From Candidatus Didemnitutus sp. (GTDB taxonomy: Bacteria > Verrucomicrobiota > Verrucomicrobiia > Opitutales > Opitutaceae): a DNA stretch of 64,000 bases. A program made the translations under genes and the position numbers. The notes beneath the pieces are model-generated. The model had not been told where the DNA came from, did no database searches, and saw only the letters and a list, made by a program, of their open reading frames with translations. Position 1 is the stretch's first letter, and the number at the start of each line of letters is the position of its first letter. The DNA is taken from positions 1,178,001 through 1,242,000 of the forward strand of contig JAHCAY010000001.1 of the NCBI GenBank assembly GCA_019634575.1. The letters run 5' to 3'. Positions 52,385 to 62,092 of this stretch are shown piece by piece.

Positions 52385-53278
52385 CTAAAGTTTGGGTCTC
52401 TGTTCCAGCGCCTTCGCCAGCACGGCGCGTGCATGTTCAAGGTCGGCGCCGGCCAGCTCCAGCCGCGGCGGCCGCACGTGCGGGGTGCCACGCCCGACTT
52501 CCGCCTGCACCCATTTGATGAGCTGCACGAACTTCGGCACGGTATCCAACTTCAGCAGCGGCAGGAACCACTTGTAGAGCGCCAACGCGCGGGTCTTTTC
52601 GCCGCGCGCCGCGAAGTCGAACAGCGCCACGCTCTCCTCGGGAAACGCGTTCACGAGGCCCGCAATCCAACCGACCGCGCCGGCGTAGACGCCTTCGACG
52701 ATCGCGTCGTCCATGCCGACCAGAATGTCCAAACGCGAGCCGCACGCGGCGCGGATCGCCGTCACGCGACGGACGTCGCCGCTCGATTCCTTGACCGCGC
52801 GGAGATTCGGGTGCTCCGCCGCCAACTCAGCGATCTGCTCGGGCAGAAAGTCGGTTTTGTAGGCGGGCGGGTTGTTGTAGAGCATGCACGAGAGCGGCGT
52901 CGCAGCGATGATCGCGCTCACGTGCGCCTTCATCTCGCGCCAGTCGCTCGAGTAAACATAGGGCGGCAACACCATCAGGCCCTTCGCACCGGCGGCCTGC
53001 GCCGCCTTCGCCATCGCCACGGCTTCGACGGTCGTCAGCGACGCGATGCCGAGCGCCACTGGCGCGCGCTCGCCGACTGCAGCCACCGCGGTCCGCACGA
53101 CGGCGATTTTCTCGTCGAAGGTCAGCGTCTGCGCCTCGCCGAGCGAACCGCAGCACACGATGCCGGTGCATCCGCTCTCGATCATCCAGCGGCAATGAGC
53201 CGCAAGCGCGTCGTGATCGACCGACAGATCGGCCTTCAGGTTGGTGGTGATGGCGGGGATGACACCTTTCCAGTTCAT
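52385..53278 (-). CDS. Dihydrodipicolinate synthase-family enzyme, probable pyrroline-4-hydroxy-2-carboxylate deaminase
   Basis: A 297-residue class I aldolase-fold lyase. The Schiff-base Lys is in NLRAVKESSGDVRR near residue 165, and the Tyr in MLYNNPPAYKTDF near 137. CCGSLGEAQTLTFDEK replaces the DapA GTTGE motif. In hydroxyproline operons this family member deaminates 1-pyrroline-4-hydroxy-2-carboxylate to 2-oxoglutarate semialdehyde, the substrate of the neighbouring dehydrogenase. Assignment rests on family plus operon context. ATG at 53278. Confidence 0.88.
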   Translation of the reverse strand: MNWKGVIPAITTNLKADLSVDHDALAAHCRWMIESGCTGIVCCGSLGEAQTLTFDEKIAVVRTAVAAVGERAPVALGIASLTTVEAVAMAKAAQAAGAKGLMVLPPYVYSSDWREMKAHVSAIIAATPLSCMLYNNPPAYKTDFLPEQIAELAAEHPNLRAVKESSGDVRRVTAIRAACGSRLDILVGMDDAIVEGVYAGAVGWIAGLVNAFPEESVALFDFAARGEKTRALALYKWFLPLLKLDTVPKFVQLIKWVQAEVGRGTPHVRPPRLELAGADLEHARAVLAKALEQRPKL

Positions 53279-53295
53279 GGGATTAAATTCGTTCT

Positions 53296-53348
53296 GAGGG
53301 CCCGCGTCCTCGCGGGCCGTCGCGGCGCGCGGGGACGCGCGCCCTCCA
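53296..53348. repeat. Inverted pair of REP-like hairpins
   Basis: GAGGGCCCGCGTCCTCGCGG from 53296 and, inverted, TGGAGGGCGCGCGTCCCCGC ending at 53348. Both are hairpins of the GGAGGG-GCGTCC family with different but matching stems. They lie between two genes of the hydroxyproline operon. Confidence 0.65.
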
Positions 53349-53351
53349 GGT

Positions 53352-54614
53352 TTAGCCAAATCGATCCGGACTCGTGAGCAAGAGATCCACGCTCGGCTTC
53401 TTGCCGGCAAGCAACTCGGAGACCACGTGACCCGTGATCGGCGCGAGCGTGATGCCCAGCATGGCGTGACCGCAGGCGGCCGTGAGATTGGCCTGTCGCG
53501 CGAATCGTCCGATGTAGGGCATGCCGTCCGGCGACACCGGGCGATAGCCGAACCAAGGCTGCACGCCGTTGAAATCCGCCGCGCTCATTTCCGGGAAATA
53601 GATCTGCGCCGCCGCCTTGATCTGTTCGATGCGCTCGGGGCGCACACGATCGACATGGCCCGCGATCTCCATCGTGCCGCCGAAACGCAGCGTGTCGCCC
53701 ATCGGCGTCACCGCCACGCGCCGCTCGGAGAGAATCATCGGCTTCTTCAAGTTGAACCGCGGCCGCTCGATCGTGAGCGAGTAGCCCTTGCCCGCCTGCA
53801 TCGGCAGCCGCAGGCCGAGATCGCGGATCGTCTCCGGCGCCCATGATCCGGTCGCGAGCACGTATTCGTCAGCCGTGAGTTCGCCGGCGCTGGTCGAGAC
53901 CCCAGTCACGCGTCCGCCCTCGCTGCGCCAGCCGTAAACGCTGGTCGCCCAGTGAAATTTCACGCCTTGCTGCTGCAGCAGTGCGACCATCGCCGGGATG
54001 AACTTCCGTGGCGAGATGTGCGCATCGATGGGGAAATAGACCGCGCCCGCGATGTCCATGCGCGCACCGGGCTCGAGCTGCGCCACCTGCTGCGGCGTGA
54101 GGATCTTCGCCTCGACGCCGACCGAGTTCGCGAGCGCCGCGAGGCCCTTTTCGTAAGCGGCGAGTTTCTCGGGCGTCTTGCAGAGATTGAACAAGCCCTG
54201 CGCCTCGAACTCGAAGCTGTTGCCCGTCTGCGCGGCGAGTTCGACGAAGAGCTTCCGGCTCTCCAAGCAATGTTGCGCGAGCACCGGAGCAGCGCGGCGG
54301 CGGTGCTCTTCCGTGCAGTTGCGCGCGAAGAGCCAGCCCCAACGCATCAGCTCGGGATCGAGGCGCGGCTTGATGTAGAACGGGCTGCGCGAGCTCGTCA
54401 TCCACTTCAGCCCCTGCCACACCATGCCCGGCGCGGAGATCGGTTCGACATGACTCGGCGAGACGTAGCCGGCGCTCCCCTGCGCGCACGAATCGGCGCC
54501 CTCCGCGTTGCGCTCGATGACTGTGACGGCGAAGCCGCCCTTGGCGAGGTAGTGCGCGGTGCAGAGGCCGACGATGCCGCCGCCGCAAACAATGACGCTG
54601 CGCGATGTGCTCAT
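53352..54614 (-). CDS. FAD-dependent D-amino-acid dehydrogenase, probable D-hydroxyproline dehydrogenase
   Basis: A 420-residue DadA-like flavoprotein. The N-terminal dinucleotide fold is [20 protein letters not shown] at residues 8-27, the FAD-linked [12 protein letters not shown] follows, and the C-terminal [20 protein letters not shown] closes the FAD site. It should oxidise cis-4-hydroxy-D-proline to 1-pyrroline-4-hydroxy-2-carboxylate, passing electrons to the respiratory chain. The single-subunit form matches operons of the Pseudomonas putida type. It overlaps the epimerase gene by 4 bp. ATG at 54614. Confidence 0.9.
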   Translation of the reverse strand: MSTSRSVIVCGGGIVGLCTAHYLAKGGFAVTVIERNAEGADSCAQGSAGYVSPSHVEPISAPGMVWQGLKWMTSSRSPFYIKPRLDPELMRWGWLFARNCTEEHRRRAAPVLAQHCLESRKLFVELAAQTGNSFEFEAQGLFNLCKTPEKLAAYEKGLAALANSVGVEAKILTPQQVAQLEPGARMDIAGAVYFPIDAHISPRKFIPAMVALLQQQGVKFHWATSVYGWRSEGGRVTGVSTSAGELTADEYVLATGSWAPETIRDLGLRLPMQAGKGYSLTIERPRFNLKKPMILSERRVAVTPMGDTLRFGGTMEIAGHVDRVRPERIEQIKAAAQIYFPEMSAADFNGVQPWFGYRPVSPDGMPYIGRFARQANLTAACGHAMLGITLAPITGHVVSELLAGKKPSVDLLLTSPDRFG

Positions 54615-55564
54615 GTGGTGTTGCGAATACCCCAGCGAAACGGGTCCGTCGGGTCGAGCAGCAACACGCCCTCGCCGCACACATGCGCCGTGCCCGTGAT
54701 CGTCGGAAGAATCCGATCGCCCTCCCGCCCGTCGCGCCGATAGCGCCCGCGAAACACACTGCCGACGATGCTCTCCTGCACCCATTCGGCGCCCTCGGCG
54801 AGTTTCCCGTCGGCCGCGAGGCAGGCGAGCTTCGCGCTCGTGCCCGTGCCGCACGGCGAGCGGTCGTAGGCGCCGCCGGGGCAAAGCACGAAATTCCGAC
54901 TCTTCACGCCCGCAGTCGGCGACGGCGCGAACAACTCCACGTGATCCACCTCGGGAAATCCCTGCGCGTTCACCGCCACACGCACGCGTGACGTGTAGTC
55001 GAGCAATGCGGCCACGTCACCCGACTCGAGCTGCTGCCCGTGCTCCTCCACGAGGAAAAACCAATTTCCACCCCACGCCACATCGCCGCGCACGCAGCCG
55101 ACGCCCGGCACATCGATCGCGACGCCCGCCACTTTGCGCCAGCTCGGGACGTTGTCGACCGACACGCTGCCGTCGCCGTGCAATGTCGCCGCCACGACAC
55201 CCACCGGCGTGTCGATGCGAACGACGCCCGGCTTCGCGCGCCCGAGATACGCAAGCGACACCACGAGCCCGATCGTGCCGTGCCCGCACATGCCGAGCGG
55301 TCCGACGTTGTTGAAGAAAATCACGCCGACGTCGCACCCCGGCGCGTGCGGCTCGACGAGCAGGGCGCCCACCATCACGTCGGAGCCGCGCGGCTCGTTG
55401 ACGATGGCCGAGCGGTAGTGGTCGAACTCGGCGCGGAATAGTGCCACACGTTCCGCCAGCGGTCCGCCACCCAAGTCCGGCCCGCCCTCGAGAACGAGCC
55501 GCGTCGGCTCGCCGCCGGTGTGCGAGTCGAGGATGCGGATGTGATGCGGCACCGGCGTGGACAT
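54611..55564 (-). CDS. 4-Hydroxyproline 2-epimerase (proline racemase family)
   Basis: A 317-residue cofactor-free epimerase converting trans-4-hydroxy-L-proline to cis-4-hydroxy-D-proline. It has both catalytic cysteines: [13 protein letters not shown] near residue 90 and [14 protein letters not shown] near residue 235. Having Cys at both places marks racemase/epimerase activity rather than the Ser/Cys or Thr dehydratase subgroup. N-terminal [20 protein letters not shown] is family-typical. First gene of the operon; ATG at 55564, divergent from the AraC regulator. Confidence 0.94.
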   Translation of the reverse strand: MSTPVPHHIRILDSHTGGEPTRLVLEGGPDLGGGPLAERVALFRAEFDHYRSAIVNEPRGSDVMVGALLVEPHAPGCDVGVIFFNNVGPLGMCGHGTIGLVVSLAYLGRAKPGVVRIDTPVGVVAATLHGDGSVSVDNVPSWRKVAGVAIDVPGVGCVRGDVAWGGNWFFLVEEHGQQLESGDVAALLDYTSRVRVAVNAQGFPEVDHVELFAPSPTAGVKSRNFVLCPGGAYDRSPCGTGTSAKLACLAADGKLAEGAEWVQESIVGSVFRGRYRRDGREGDRILPTITGTAHVCGEGVLLLDPTDPFRWGIRNTT

Positions 55565-55630
55565 GGGGGCGAGTTTACCAGCCGAGTCTTGTATCAAAAC
55601 CACGGCTGGCCACGCTGTTTTTGTCCAAGA
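55565..55630. promoter_or_regulatory. Divergent control region of the hydroxyproline operon
   Basis: 66 bp between the epimerase and AraC-type genes. It contains an inverted repeat CCAGCCG (55578-55584) and CGGCTGG (55603-55609) with an 18-bp AT-richer centre (CTTGTATCAAAACC). This is a plausible operator for the divergent regulator; promoter boxes are not clear. Confidence 0.5.
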
Positions 55631-56368
55631 ATGCCCGCCCTGCCCGCCCGCTCGCTCGCCCAGCTCGCTGCTCCGCTGATCGCGGGGGAGCTGTTCGACC
55701 TCGTGCCCGACGCGGTGTTCTTCGTGAAGGACCGCACCGGCCGCTACACCGCCGCCAACCAGACGCTCGTCGAGCGTTGCGCCTGCCGCAGCAAAGCTGA
55801 GCTGCTCGGCCGCACCGTTGCCGACCTGTTCCCCGCAGAGCTCGCCGCACGTTACGCGGAGCAGGATGCCGCCGTGATCACCTACGGCACGCCAGTGGTG
55901 AACAGACTGGAACTCCACCTCTACCCGACGCGTAGGACCGGTTGGTGCCTCACCACGAAACTCCCCATCCGCGACGCCGCCGGCCGCATCGCCGGCCTCG
56001 TCGGCCTCTCCCGCGACCTCCACGTCGGCGGCGACTCCGGGGCTGTGCCCGCGCCGCTCATCGCGACGGTCGAATACCTGCAAGCTCATTTCGCCGACTC
56101 GCTCTCACCCGCCGAGCTCGCCGCCCGCGCCGGGCTCGCCCCGGCGAAGTTCACCCGCCTCACCAAGCGCCTCCTCGGACTCACGCCCGGCCAACTCATC
56201 CTACAGGCCCGCCTCCAAGCCGCCGCGCAGCGCCTGCGCGACACCGACGAGGCCGTGGCGCACATCGCGCACGCCTGCGGCTTCTACGACCACAGCGCGC
56301 TCACCCGGCACTTCAAGGCCGCCACCGGACTCGCCCCGCTCGCCTACCGGCAGAGCGCGCGAGCATGA
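55631..56368 (+). CDS. AraC-family regulator with PAS domain
   Basis: A 245-residue regulator. An N-terminal PAS domain (about residues 15-130; [40 protein letters not shown]) may sense the inducer. The C-terminal part is a double HTH AraC domain ([20 protein letters not shown], then [20 protein letters not shown]). Divergent orientation points to control of the hydroxyproline operon. ATG at 55631; the frame is open upstream into the epimerase. PAS-AraC architecture is uncommon for this pathway. Confidence 0.9.
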   Translation: MPALPARSLAQLAAPLIAGELFDLVPDAVFFVKDRTGRYTAANQTLVERCACRSKAELLGRTVADLFPAELAARYAEQDAAVITYGTPVVNRLELHLYPTRRTGWCLTTKLPIRDAAGRIAGLVGLSRDLHVGGDSGAVPAPLIATVEYLQAHFADSLSPAELAARAGLAPAKFTRLTKRLLGLTPGQLILQARLQAAAQRLRDTDEAVAHIAHACGFYDHSALTRHFKAATGLAPLAYRQSARA

Positions 56369-56426
56369 CAGGTTTGCCGGTTGCCACCCGCCTCCGCGCT
56401 CCTGCACCCTCACCGTCCTTTTCCTC

Positions 56427-56717
56427 ATGTCCGCCCCGCAGGACTTCAACGTCGACTACCTCGCGCAACTCGCCCGCCTCGCCCTCACGCCCGAGGAAAA
56501 GGCCCGCTTCGCCGCGCAGCTGGGCGACGTGCTCCATCACATCGAGCAACTCGCCAAGGTCGACGTCACCGGCGTCGAGCCGACCGCCCATGCGTTCCCC
56601 ATCGAAAACGTCTGGGACGCCGACGTTCCGCGTCCGGGCCTGAGTGTCGCCGACGCCCTCCGCAACGCCCCCGCGCAGCGCGAGAACATGATCAGCGTGC
56701 CGAAGGTCGTGGAGTGA
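56427..56717 (+). CDS. gatC: Aspartyl/glutamyl-tRNA amidotransferase subunit C
   Basis: A 96-residue subunit wrapping around GatA in the GatCAB complex, which amidates Glu-tRNA-Gln and Asp-tRNA-Asn. [40 protein letters not shown], and [17 protein letters not shown] are the family phrases. Length is standard. The stop overlaps the gatA GTG start. Confidence 0.96.
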   Translation: MSAPQDFNVDYLAQLARLALTPEEKARFAAQLGDVLHHIEQLAKVDVTGVEPTAHAFPIENVWDADVPRPGLSVADALRNAPAQRENMISVPKVVE

Positions 56718-58180
56718 GCGCGATGGTCCCACTGCATTTCCAGACCATCGCCGAGCTGTCGGGCCGCCTCGAGCGCCGCGAACTCTCCGCCGTCGAGCTG
56801 ACGCAGGCGCTCATCGCGCGCACCAAGGCCGTCGAGCCGCGCGTGCACGCCTTCAACTCGCTCGACGAAACCGACGCCCTCGCCCAAGCCGTCGCGTCCG
56901 ACGCCCGCCGCGCCGCCGGCCAGTCGCGCGGCCCGCTCGACGGCATTCCCGTCGGCCTGAAAGACGTCATCGCCGTCACCGGCCAGCCGCTCACGGCCTC
57001 GAGCAAGATTCTCCAAAATTTCGTTTCACCCTACGACGCCACCGTCACGCGCAACCTCAAGAACGCCGGCGCGGTGCTCTTCGGCCGGCTCAACTGCGAC
57101 GAATTCGCGATGGGCTCGTCGAACGAGAACTCTGCCTTCGGCCCCGCTGCGAATCCCTGGGACACCACGCGCGTGCCCGGCGGTTCCTCCGGCGGCAGCG
57201 CGGCCGCGCTCGCGGCCGGCGAAGTCATCGCCTCGCTCGGTTCCGACACCGGCGGCTCCATCCGCCAGCCCGCCGCACTGTGCGGCCTCGTCGGTCTCAA
57301 ACCCACTTACGGCCTCGTCTCCCGCTACGGCCTCGTCGCCTATGCGTCGTCGCTCGACCAGATCGGCCCGTTCGGCCGCACGACCGAGGACGTCGCACTC
57401 GTCTTGCGCGCGATCGCCGGGCACGACCCGCTCGATTCGACTTCATTCAAAGCCGATGTGCCCGACTACCGCGCCGCGCTCGCCGGCCCCGCGCCGCGCC
57501 GCATCGGCATTCCGAAGGAGTATTTCGGCGAAGGCCTCGATCCCGAGATCGGCGCCGCCGTGGAAGCCGCGGTGAAGTTCTACCGCGACCGCGGCTGCGA
57601 GGTGAAAGAGGTCTCCCTCCCGCACACGCAGTATTGCCTCGATGCCTACTACGTCATCGCGACGGCCGAGGCGTCGTCGAATCTCGCGCGCTTCGACGGT
57701 GTGCGCTACGGCCACCGGTCAAAGGCCGCGACCGACGCCATCGATCTCTACGCGAAGTCGCGCGCCGAGGGTTTCGGCGCGGAAGTGAAGCGCCGCATCA
57801 TCCTCGGCACCTACGTGCTCTCGAGCGGTTACTACGACGCCTACTACCTGCGCGCGCAGAAGGTCCGCACGCTGATTCGCCAGGATTTCCTCAAGGCCTT
57901 CGCCGAAGTCGACACGCTGCTCACGCCCACGTCGCCCGTGCCGGCGTTCAAGATCGGCGAGAAGGCCGACCCGCTCGCGATGTATCTCTTGGACATCTAC
58001 ACGATCGGCGTGAACCTCGCCGGCCTGCCCGCCGCGAGCGTGCCATGCGGCTTCACGAGCGGTGGCCTGCCCATCGGCCTGCAACTCATCGGCCAACCCT
58101 TCAAGGAAGCCGACCTCCTCGCCCTCGCGCACACCTACGAGCAGGCACAAGAGTGGAGCCGCCGAACCCCGAACCTTTGA
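56714..58180 (+). CDS. gatA: Aspartyl/glutamyl-tRNA amidotransferase subunit A
   Basis: A 488-residue amidase-signature enzyme producing ammonia from glutamine for tRNA amidation. The catalytic triad is the Lys of [13 protein letters not shown], the cis-Ser of [17 protein letters not shown] and the Ser of [16 protein letters not shown]. Start: the GTG at 56714 overlaps gatC by 4 bp; the ATG at 56723, three codons further, is an equal candidate. It is separated from gatB by a word-type inverted repeat. Confidence 0.96.
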   Translation: MSAMVPLHFQTIAELSGRLERRELSAVELTQALIARTKAVEPRVHAFNSLDETDALAQAVASDARRAAGQSRGPLDGIPVGLKDVIAVTGQPLTASSKILQNFVSPYDATVTRNLKNAGAVLFGRLNCDEFAMGSSNENSAFGPAANPWDTTRVPGGSSGGSAAALAAGEVIASLGSDTGGSIRQPAALCGLVGLKPTYGLVSRYGLVAYASSLDQIGPFGRTTEDVALVLRAIAGHDPLDSTSFKADVPDYRAALAGPAPRRIGIPKEYFGEGLDPEIGAAVEAAVKFYRDRGCEVKEVSLPHTQYCLDAYYVIATAEASSNLARFDGVRYGHRSKAATDAIDLYAKSRAEGFGAEVKRRIILGTYVLSSGYYDAYYLRAQKVRTLIRQDFLKAFAEVDTLLTPTSPVPAFKIGEKADPLAMYLLDIYTIGVNLAGLPAASVPCGFTSGGLPIGLQLIGQPFKEADLLALAHTYEQAQEWSRRTPNL

Positions 58181-58181
58181 T

Positions 58182-58255
58182 GGCCCGCAGAACACACGGA
58201 TCACACGGAAACACAGTGGGTTTTCTTCTGTGTGTTCCGTGTATTCCGTGGGCCC
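58182..58255. repeat. Inverted repeat built of degenerate 9-bp words (CACGGAA)
   Basis: The left arm from 58182 (GGCCCGCAGAACACACGGAT) faces a right arm ending at 58255 (reverse complement GGGCCCACGGAATACACGG). Words of the CACGGAAYA type repeat every nine bases. It sits inside the gat operon, 8 bp before gatB. Confidence 0.78.
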
Positions 58256-58262
58256 AATATTC

Positions 58263-59711
58263 ATGAGCGATTTCGAAGCAGTCATCGGCCTCGAGGTGCA
58301 CGTCCAGATCAAGACGGCATCGAAGATGTTCACGCGCGTCGCCACCGGTTACGGCGAGCCGCCGAACACGCTCACCGACCCCACCGTCCTCGCGCTGCCC
58401 GGCGCGCTGCCGGTGCTGAACAAGGCCGCGCTCGACGCCATCATCAAGACCGGCCTCATGCTCGGCTGCGAGATCGCCACCGTCACGCGCTGGGACCGCA
58501 AAAACTATTTCTACCCGGACTCGCCGAAGAACTACCAGCTCTCGCAATACGACCAGCCCGTCTGCCGTCACGGCGCCGTCGAGATCGAGTTGCCCGGCGC
58601 GTCGCTCGCGGTGATGGGCGAACACAAAAAAATCGAGCTCACGCGCATTCACCTCGAGGAAGACGTCGGCAAGCTCAACCACGAGAGCAACGACTCGCTC
58701 ATCGACTACAACCGCGCCGGCACGCCGTTGATGGAAATCGTCACCGAGCCCGTCATCCGCTCCGCCGACGAGGCGTTCGCCTTCCTCACCTCGCTGCGCC
58801 AGTCGCTCATCTACGCCGGCATCTCGGATTGCGACATGGAGAAAGGCCAGATGCGTTGCGACGCCAACATCTCCATCCGCCGCGTCGGCGAGATGAAGCT
58901 CGGCACCAAGGTCGAGCTCAAGAACCTCAACTCCATTTCCTACGTCCGCGATGGCATCGTCACGGAGATCAAACGTCAGATCAATGTCGTCACCAGCGGC
59001 GGCACGATCGTGCAGGAGACGCGCCTCTACGACGGCGAGACCGGCCGAAGCGCCTCGATGCGCTCGAAGGAAATGGCGCACGACTACCGCTACTTCCCCG
59101 ATCCGGACCTGATGCCCGTGCGTATCGACGCCGAGTGGAAGGTCCGCCTCGCCGCCGAGCTCCCCGAGCGCCCGTTCGCCAAGCAGACTCGCTTCATCGA
59201 GCAACTCGGCCTGCCCTACTCCGCTGCGTCCGTGCTCGTCCGCGACCGCGCGCTCGCCGACTTTTTCGAAGCCGCCGTGAAACTCGGCGCCAAGCCCATC
59301 GCCGCCGCCAACTGGATCACGAACGACCTGCTGCGCGACCTCGCCGCGGCCAGCCTCGCTCTCGCCGACAGCAAAATCACCGCCGCCCACATCGCCGGCC
59401 TCGTGGCGCTCGTGGAGCAAGGCGCCGTGTCGAGCAGCCAGGCCAAGGAGATTTTCGCCGACATGTTCCAGACCGGCGACCAGGCCGCCGCCGTCGCCGA
59501 CCGCAAAGGTCTGCGTCAATCATCTGACACCGGCGCGCTCGAAGGCTGGTGCGCCACCGCCATCGCCAACGACGCGAAATCCGCCGACCAGGTCCGCGCC
59601 GGCAACGCCAAGGCGATCAACGCCCTCAAAGGCGCCGTGATGAAACTCTCCGCCGGCAAAGCCAACCCGAAGCTCGTCGACGAAATTCTGAAGCGGCAGC
59701 TCGGCGTGTGA
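58263..59711 (+). CDS. gatB: Aspartyl/glutamyl-tRNA amidotransferase subunit B
   Basis: A 482-residue subunit that binds and phosphorylates the mischarged tRNA. N-terminal FEAVIGLEVHVQIKTASKMF, KNYFYPDSPKNYQLSQYDQP and IHLEEDVGKLNHE, then YNRAGTPLMEIVTEP and MRCDANISIR form the kinase-like cradle. The helical YqeY-like tail begins near residue 340. The ATG at 58263 is where homologues start; the upstream open frame reads through the repeat. Confidence 0.97.
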   Translation: MSDFEAVIGLEVHVQIKTASKMFTRVATGYGEPPNTLTDPTVLALPGALPVLNKAALDAIIKTGLMLGCEIATVTRWDRKNYFYPDSPKNYQLSQYDQPVCRHGAVEIELPGASLAVMGEHKKIELTRIHLEEDVGKLNHESNDSLIDYNRAGTPLMEIVTEPVIRSADEAFAFLTSLRQSLIYAGISDCDMEKGQMRCDANISIRRVGEMKLGTKVELKNLNSISYVRDGIVTEIKRQINVVTSGGTIVQETRLYDGETGRSASMRSKEMAHDYRYFPDPDLMPVRIDAEWKVRLAAELPERPFAKQTRFIEQLGLPYSAASVLVRDRALADFFEAAVKLGAKPIAAANWITNDLLRDLAAASLALADSKITAAHIAGLVALVEQGAVSSSQAKEIFADMFQTGDQAAAVADRKGLRQSSDTGALEGWCATAIANDAKSADQVRAGNAKAINALKGAVMKLSAGKANPKLVDEILKRQLGV

Positions 59712-59848
59712 ACAGACTGAGGCTTGAGGTGCTCGCCGGCGGCCCTGCCGGCGCCACGCACCGCACGTGATGACCGAATCTCATCGCCGCCCGGGACGGC
59801 GGCGGCCACCGGTTTCCCGACATGTAGGGGCGCAGCAAGACGGCGTCC
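59712..59848. repeat. REP-rich spacer between gatB and the glycosidase
   Basis: Contains a GGTGG-type REP hairpin inverted at 59785-59810 and a TGTAGGG (59823-59829) / CCCTACA (59847-59853) inverted repeat whose right arm overlaps the end of the convergent gene. Confidence 0.55.
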
Positions 59849-62005
59849 CTACACCGCCGCACGCCGTGGTTTTCCAAACGCTCGCACGAGTGCCAGCAAC
59901 GCACAGAGCAGCACGGACCAGAGGCTCGGCGCGCCACCACCTCCGCCGCCGCGAGATGGCGCGGGTGTCGGCGGCAGGGGCACGTTGACCGTGATGGTCG
60001 CCGGTTGGCTTTCCGCCGAGCCTTCGCGGTTCGTCACGACCACGTAATAGTTTCCCGCATCGCTTGCCTGCACGCTCGCGAACGCGAGCGTGTCAGCCGT
60101 GGCGCCGGTCAGTGCGACGCCGCCTTTGAACCACTGGTAACTCAGCGGCGCCGTGCCACTCGCCCCGACGCGCAAGGTCACGAGTTGTCCGACTGTCGCG
60201 GTCACACCTGTCGGTTGCGTCGTGATCGAGATCGTCGCGGGCGTGCTCACGCTCACCGCGCCTTTCGCACCGGAAAGGCCGGCGACATTGGTCGTCCGCA
60301 CGCGCACGAGATAGGTCGTCCCGGCGCGCGCAGCGAAATTCGCGCTAGTGGCATTCGCAGGCGCGGTCGCCATGGAGATGAAGGTCGCACCACCATCGGT
60401 CGACGCTTCGATCTGGAAGCCGGTCTCGAACTCCGCGCGATCCGTCCACGTCACGGCAATCTGCGTCGGCGAGGCCGCGGTCGCCGCCACGTCGTCGGGC
60501 GGCGGTGCGGTGAAGCCGGCGCGTTGCAGCCCGCGCTGGATGATCGGGCTCCGCAACAGGCGGCGCCACACTTCGGCGCTGCGGTGGTTCTCGATCATGA
60601 GAATGTTCGTGCCGACGCTGATGCCGATGACGTCCGGGTCGAACCAGCGGTTCGCGGTGATGTTAAAGGCATCGCAGTAGCCGTAGTCGGACCAGATCGA
60701 CGCGCCGTAGGTGTCGTAGAGATGCCGCAACGCCGGCACGCACGCCTCGGGCGCGAACGGCACCGAGCCCAGCAGCGCCGTGGGCGAGAGCGTGCCGTCA
60801 TCGATCGTCGTGGGGCGTCCGGGCGGCGCGCCACGTCCGTCGTAGCCGGAATAAACAACACCGCCGATCGTGGCGTTCGGCCCGTCGCACGCCGTGATGC
60901 CGAACTCGAGCGCGCTGTAATTGGCAAACGGCCGCGCCACTGCGTAGGCCTGCTGCGCGAGCGTCGCGCGCCGGGAGTTTTCGAAATAGTCGATGCCGTC
61001 GCCATGCGCGCGCAGGTAGGGATCGGCGATGCCCCGGAAGTCGATCCAGCAATGCGAGTATTGGTGCGTGAAAAGCGCGCCGGTGACGCACCAGAGATAA
61101 CTGTAGCCCGAGTGGACCTTCCATTGGTAGGTCGCGGTCCACGCCGCCCACGATTCGGCCGGCAGCGGATGGTCGGCCACGCCGAGGCCGAGAACGTAGA
61201 GCGCCATCGCCTCGTTGTAGCCGGACCAACCGTTCGGGTGGTAGCCGGTTTCGGGTTTCCAGTCCATCGCCACGAGATGGTCCGGCCGCAGCACGAAGCC
61301 CCAATCGACGCGGTTCACGAGTGTGTCGGCGGCCTGGCGAATCGCCACTTCGGTCGCATCGGCGCCGTCGTAGTAAAGCGCACAATCGATCACACCGAGC
61401 AGCAGCAGCGCGGTGTCGATCGTCGAGAGTTCGCAAGTGCCGGCGCGCAAGCCGGTGTTGGTATCGAGGAAATGGTAGAACCAGCCGCGATAGCCCGCCA
61501 CCCCGCTGGTCGCCGGACCTTGCGGCAGGTTGACGAGGAACTGCAGCGTCGTGCGCACGCGCTCACGCGCCGCGGCCCGCGTAATCCAGCCGCGCGACAC
61601 GGCGACGTTGGTGCTGCTCAGGCCAAAGCCGACCGCGGCGATGCTGCACAGGTCGAGATTCGACGCCCGATCGGGCGTAAGTCCGGTGAGCGGATGTTGC
61701 GCGGCCCAAAAATACGCGAAGCTCTGCTGCTCGACGTAGCCGAGAAAATCATCGTCACTGGCGAAGCTCGCGCGGCGACCCGTTTGCGTCGGCAGGGTGT
61801 ATCCGGAAAGCGACATGGCGGAGGTGAACAGCAGCGTGACGGCGGCAACGACCCCGCGCCACCCGCGAGGCAGCAGGCTTTGACCACGGGAAACGCGCCC
61901 GAATGACAACGTTTGCAACGCCGGCACCGTAGAGCGCCGGCGCAATCCGGCAAACTCCAAAGCTGTATTCGGAGCCGCCGCCAATTCGCGGACAACACGC
62001 TTCAC
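59849..62005 (-). CDS. Secreted COG5368/GH144-type glycosidase with Fn3, Ig-like and C-terminal sorting tail
   Basis: A 718-residue secreted enzyme. The N-terminal hydrophobic signal (GVVAAVTLLFTSAMSLSG) is preceded by some 45 residues, so the real start may lie downstream of the GTG at 62005. The catalytic (alpha/alpha)6 domain (about 80-480) shows DDFLGYVEQQSFAYFWAAQH, GWFYHFLDTNTGLRAGTCEL, and NGWSGYNEAMALYVLGLG. This is the PF10091 glycoamylase-like pattern that includes beta-1,2-glucanases. A fibronectin-III-like domain (about 495-585) and an Ig-like domain (about 590-670) follow. The end is a Gly run, a hydrophobic helix and a basic tail, like GlyGly-CTERM signals. Substrate is inferred only by family. 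Confidence 0.85.
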   Translation of the reverse strand: MKRVVRELAAAPNTALEFAGLRRRSTVPALQTLSFGRVSRGQSLLPRGWRGVVAAVTLLFTSAMSLSGYTLPTQTGRRASFASDDDFLGYVEQQSFAYFWAAQHPLTGLTPDRASNLDLCSIAAVGFGLSSTNVAVSRGWITRAAARERVRTTLQFLVNLPQGPATSGVAGYRGWFYHFLDTNTGLRAGTCELSTIDTALLLLGVIDCALYYDGADATEVAIRQAADTLVNRVDWGFVLRPDHLVAMDWKPETGYHPNGWSGYNEAMALYVLGLGVADHPLPAESWAAWTATYQWKVHSGYSYLWCVTGALFTHQYSHCWIDFRGIADPYLRAHGDGIDYFENSRRATLAQQAYAVARPFANYSALEFGITACDGPNATIGGVVYSGYDGRGAPPGRPTTIDDGTLSPTALLGSVPFAPEACVPALRHLYDTYGASIWSDYGYCDAFNITANRWFDPDVIGISVGTNILMIENHRSAEVWRRLLRSPIIQRGLQRAGFTAPPPDDVAATAASPTQIAVTWTDRAEFETGFQIEASTDGGATFISMATAPANATSANFAARAGTTYLVRVRTTNVAGLSGAKGAVSVSTPATISITTQPTGVTATVGQLVTLRVGASGTAPLSYQWFKGGVALTGATADTLAFASVQASDAGNYYVVVTNREGSAESQPATITVNVPLPPTPAPSRGGGGGGAPSLWSVLLCALLALVRAFGKPRRAAV

Positions 62006-62041
62006 ACCTCAGCCATCGTCACGCCGCGCGGGTGTGATAAA

Positions 62042-62067
62042 TCAAAAAGCCCGCCGAAAGGCGGGCT
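62042..62067 (-). terminator. Rho-independent terminator of aspS
   Basis: On the minus strand: AGCCCGCC, loop TTTC, GGCGGGCT and five T residues. A perfect 8-bp stem, 26 bp after the aspS stop. Confidence 0.92.
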
Positions 62068-62092
62068 CGAAAGCCAGAACGATCGAAATGGC

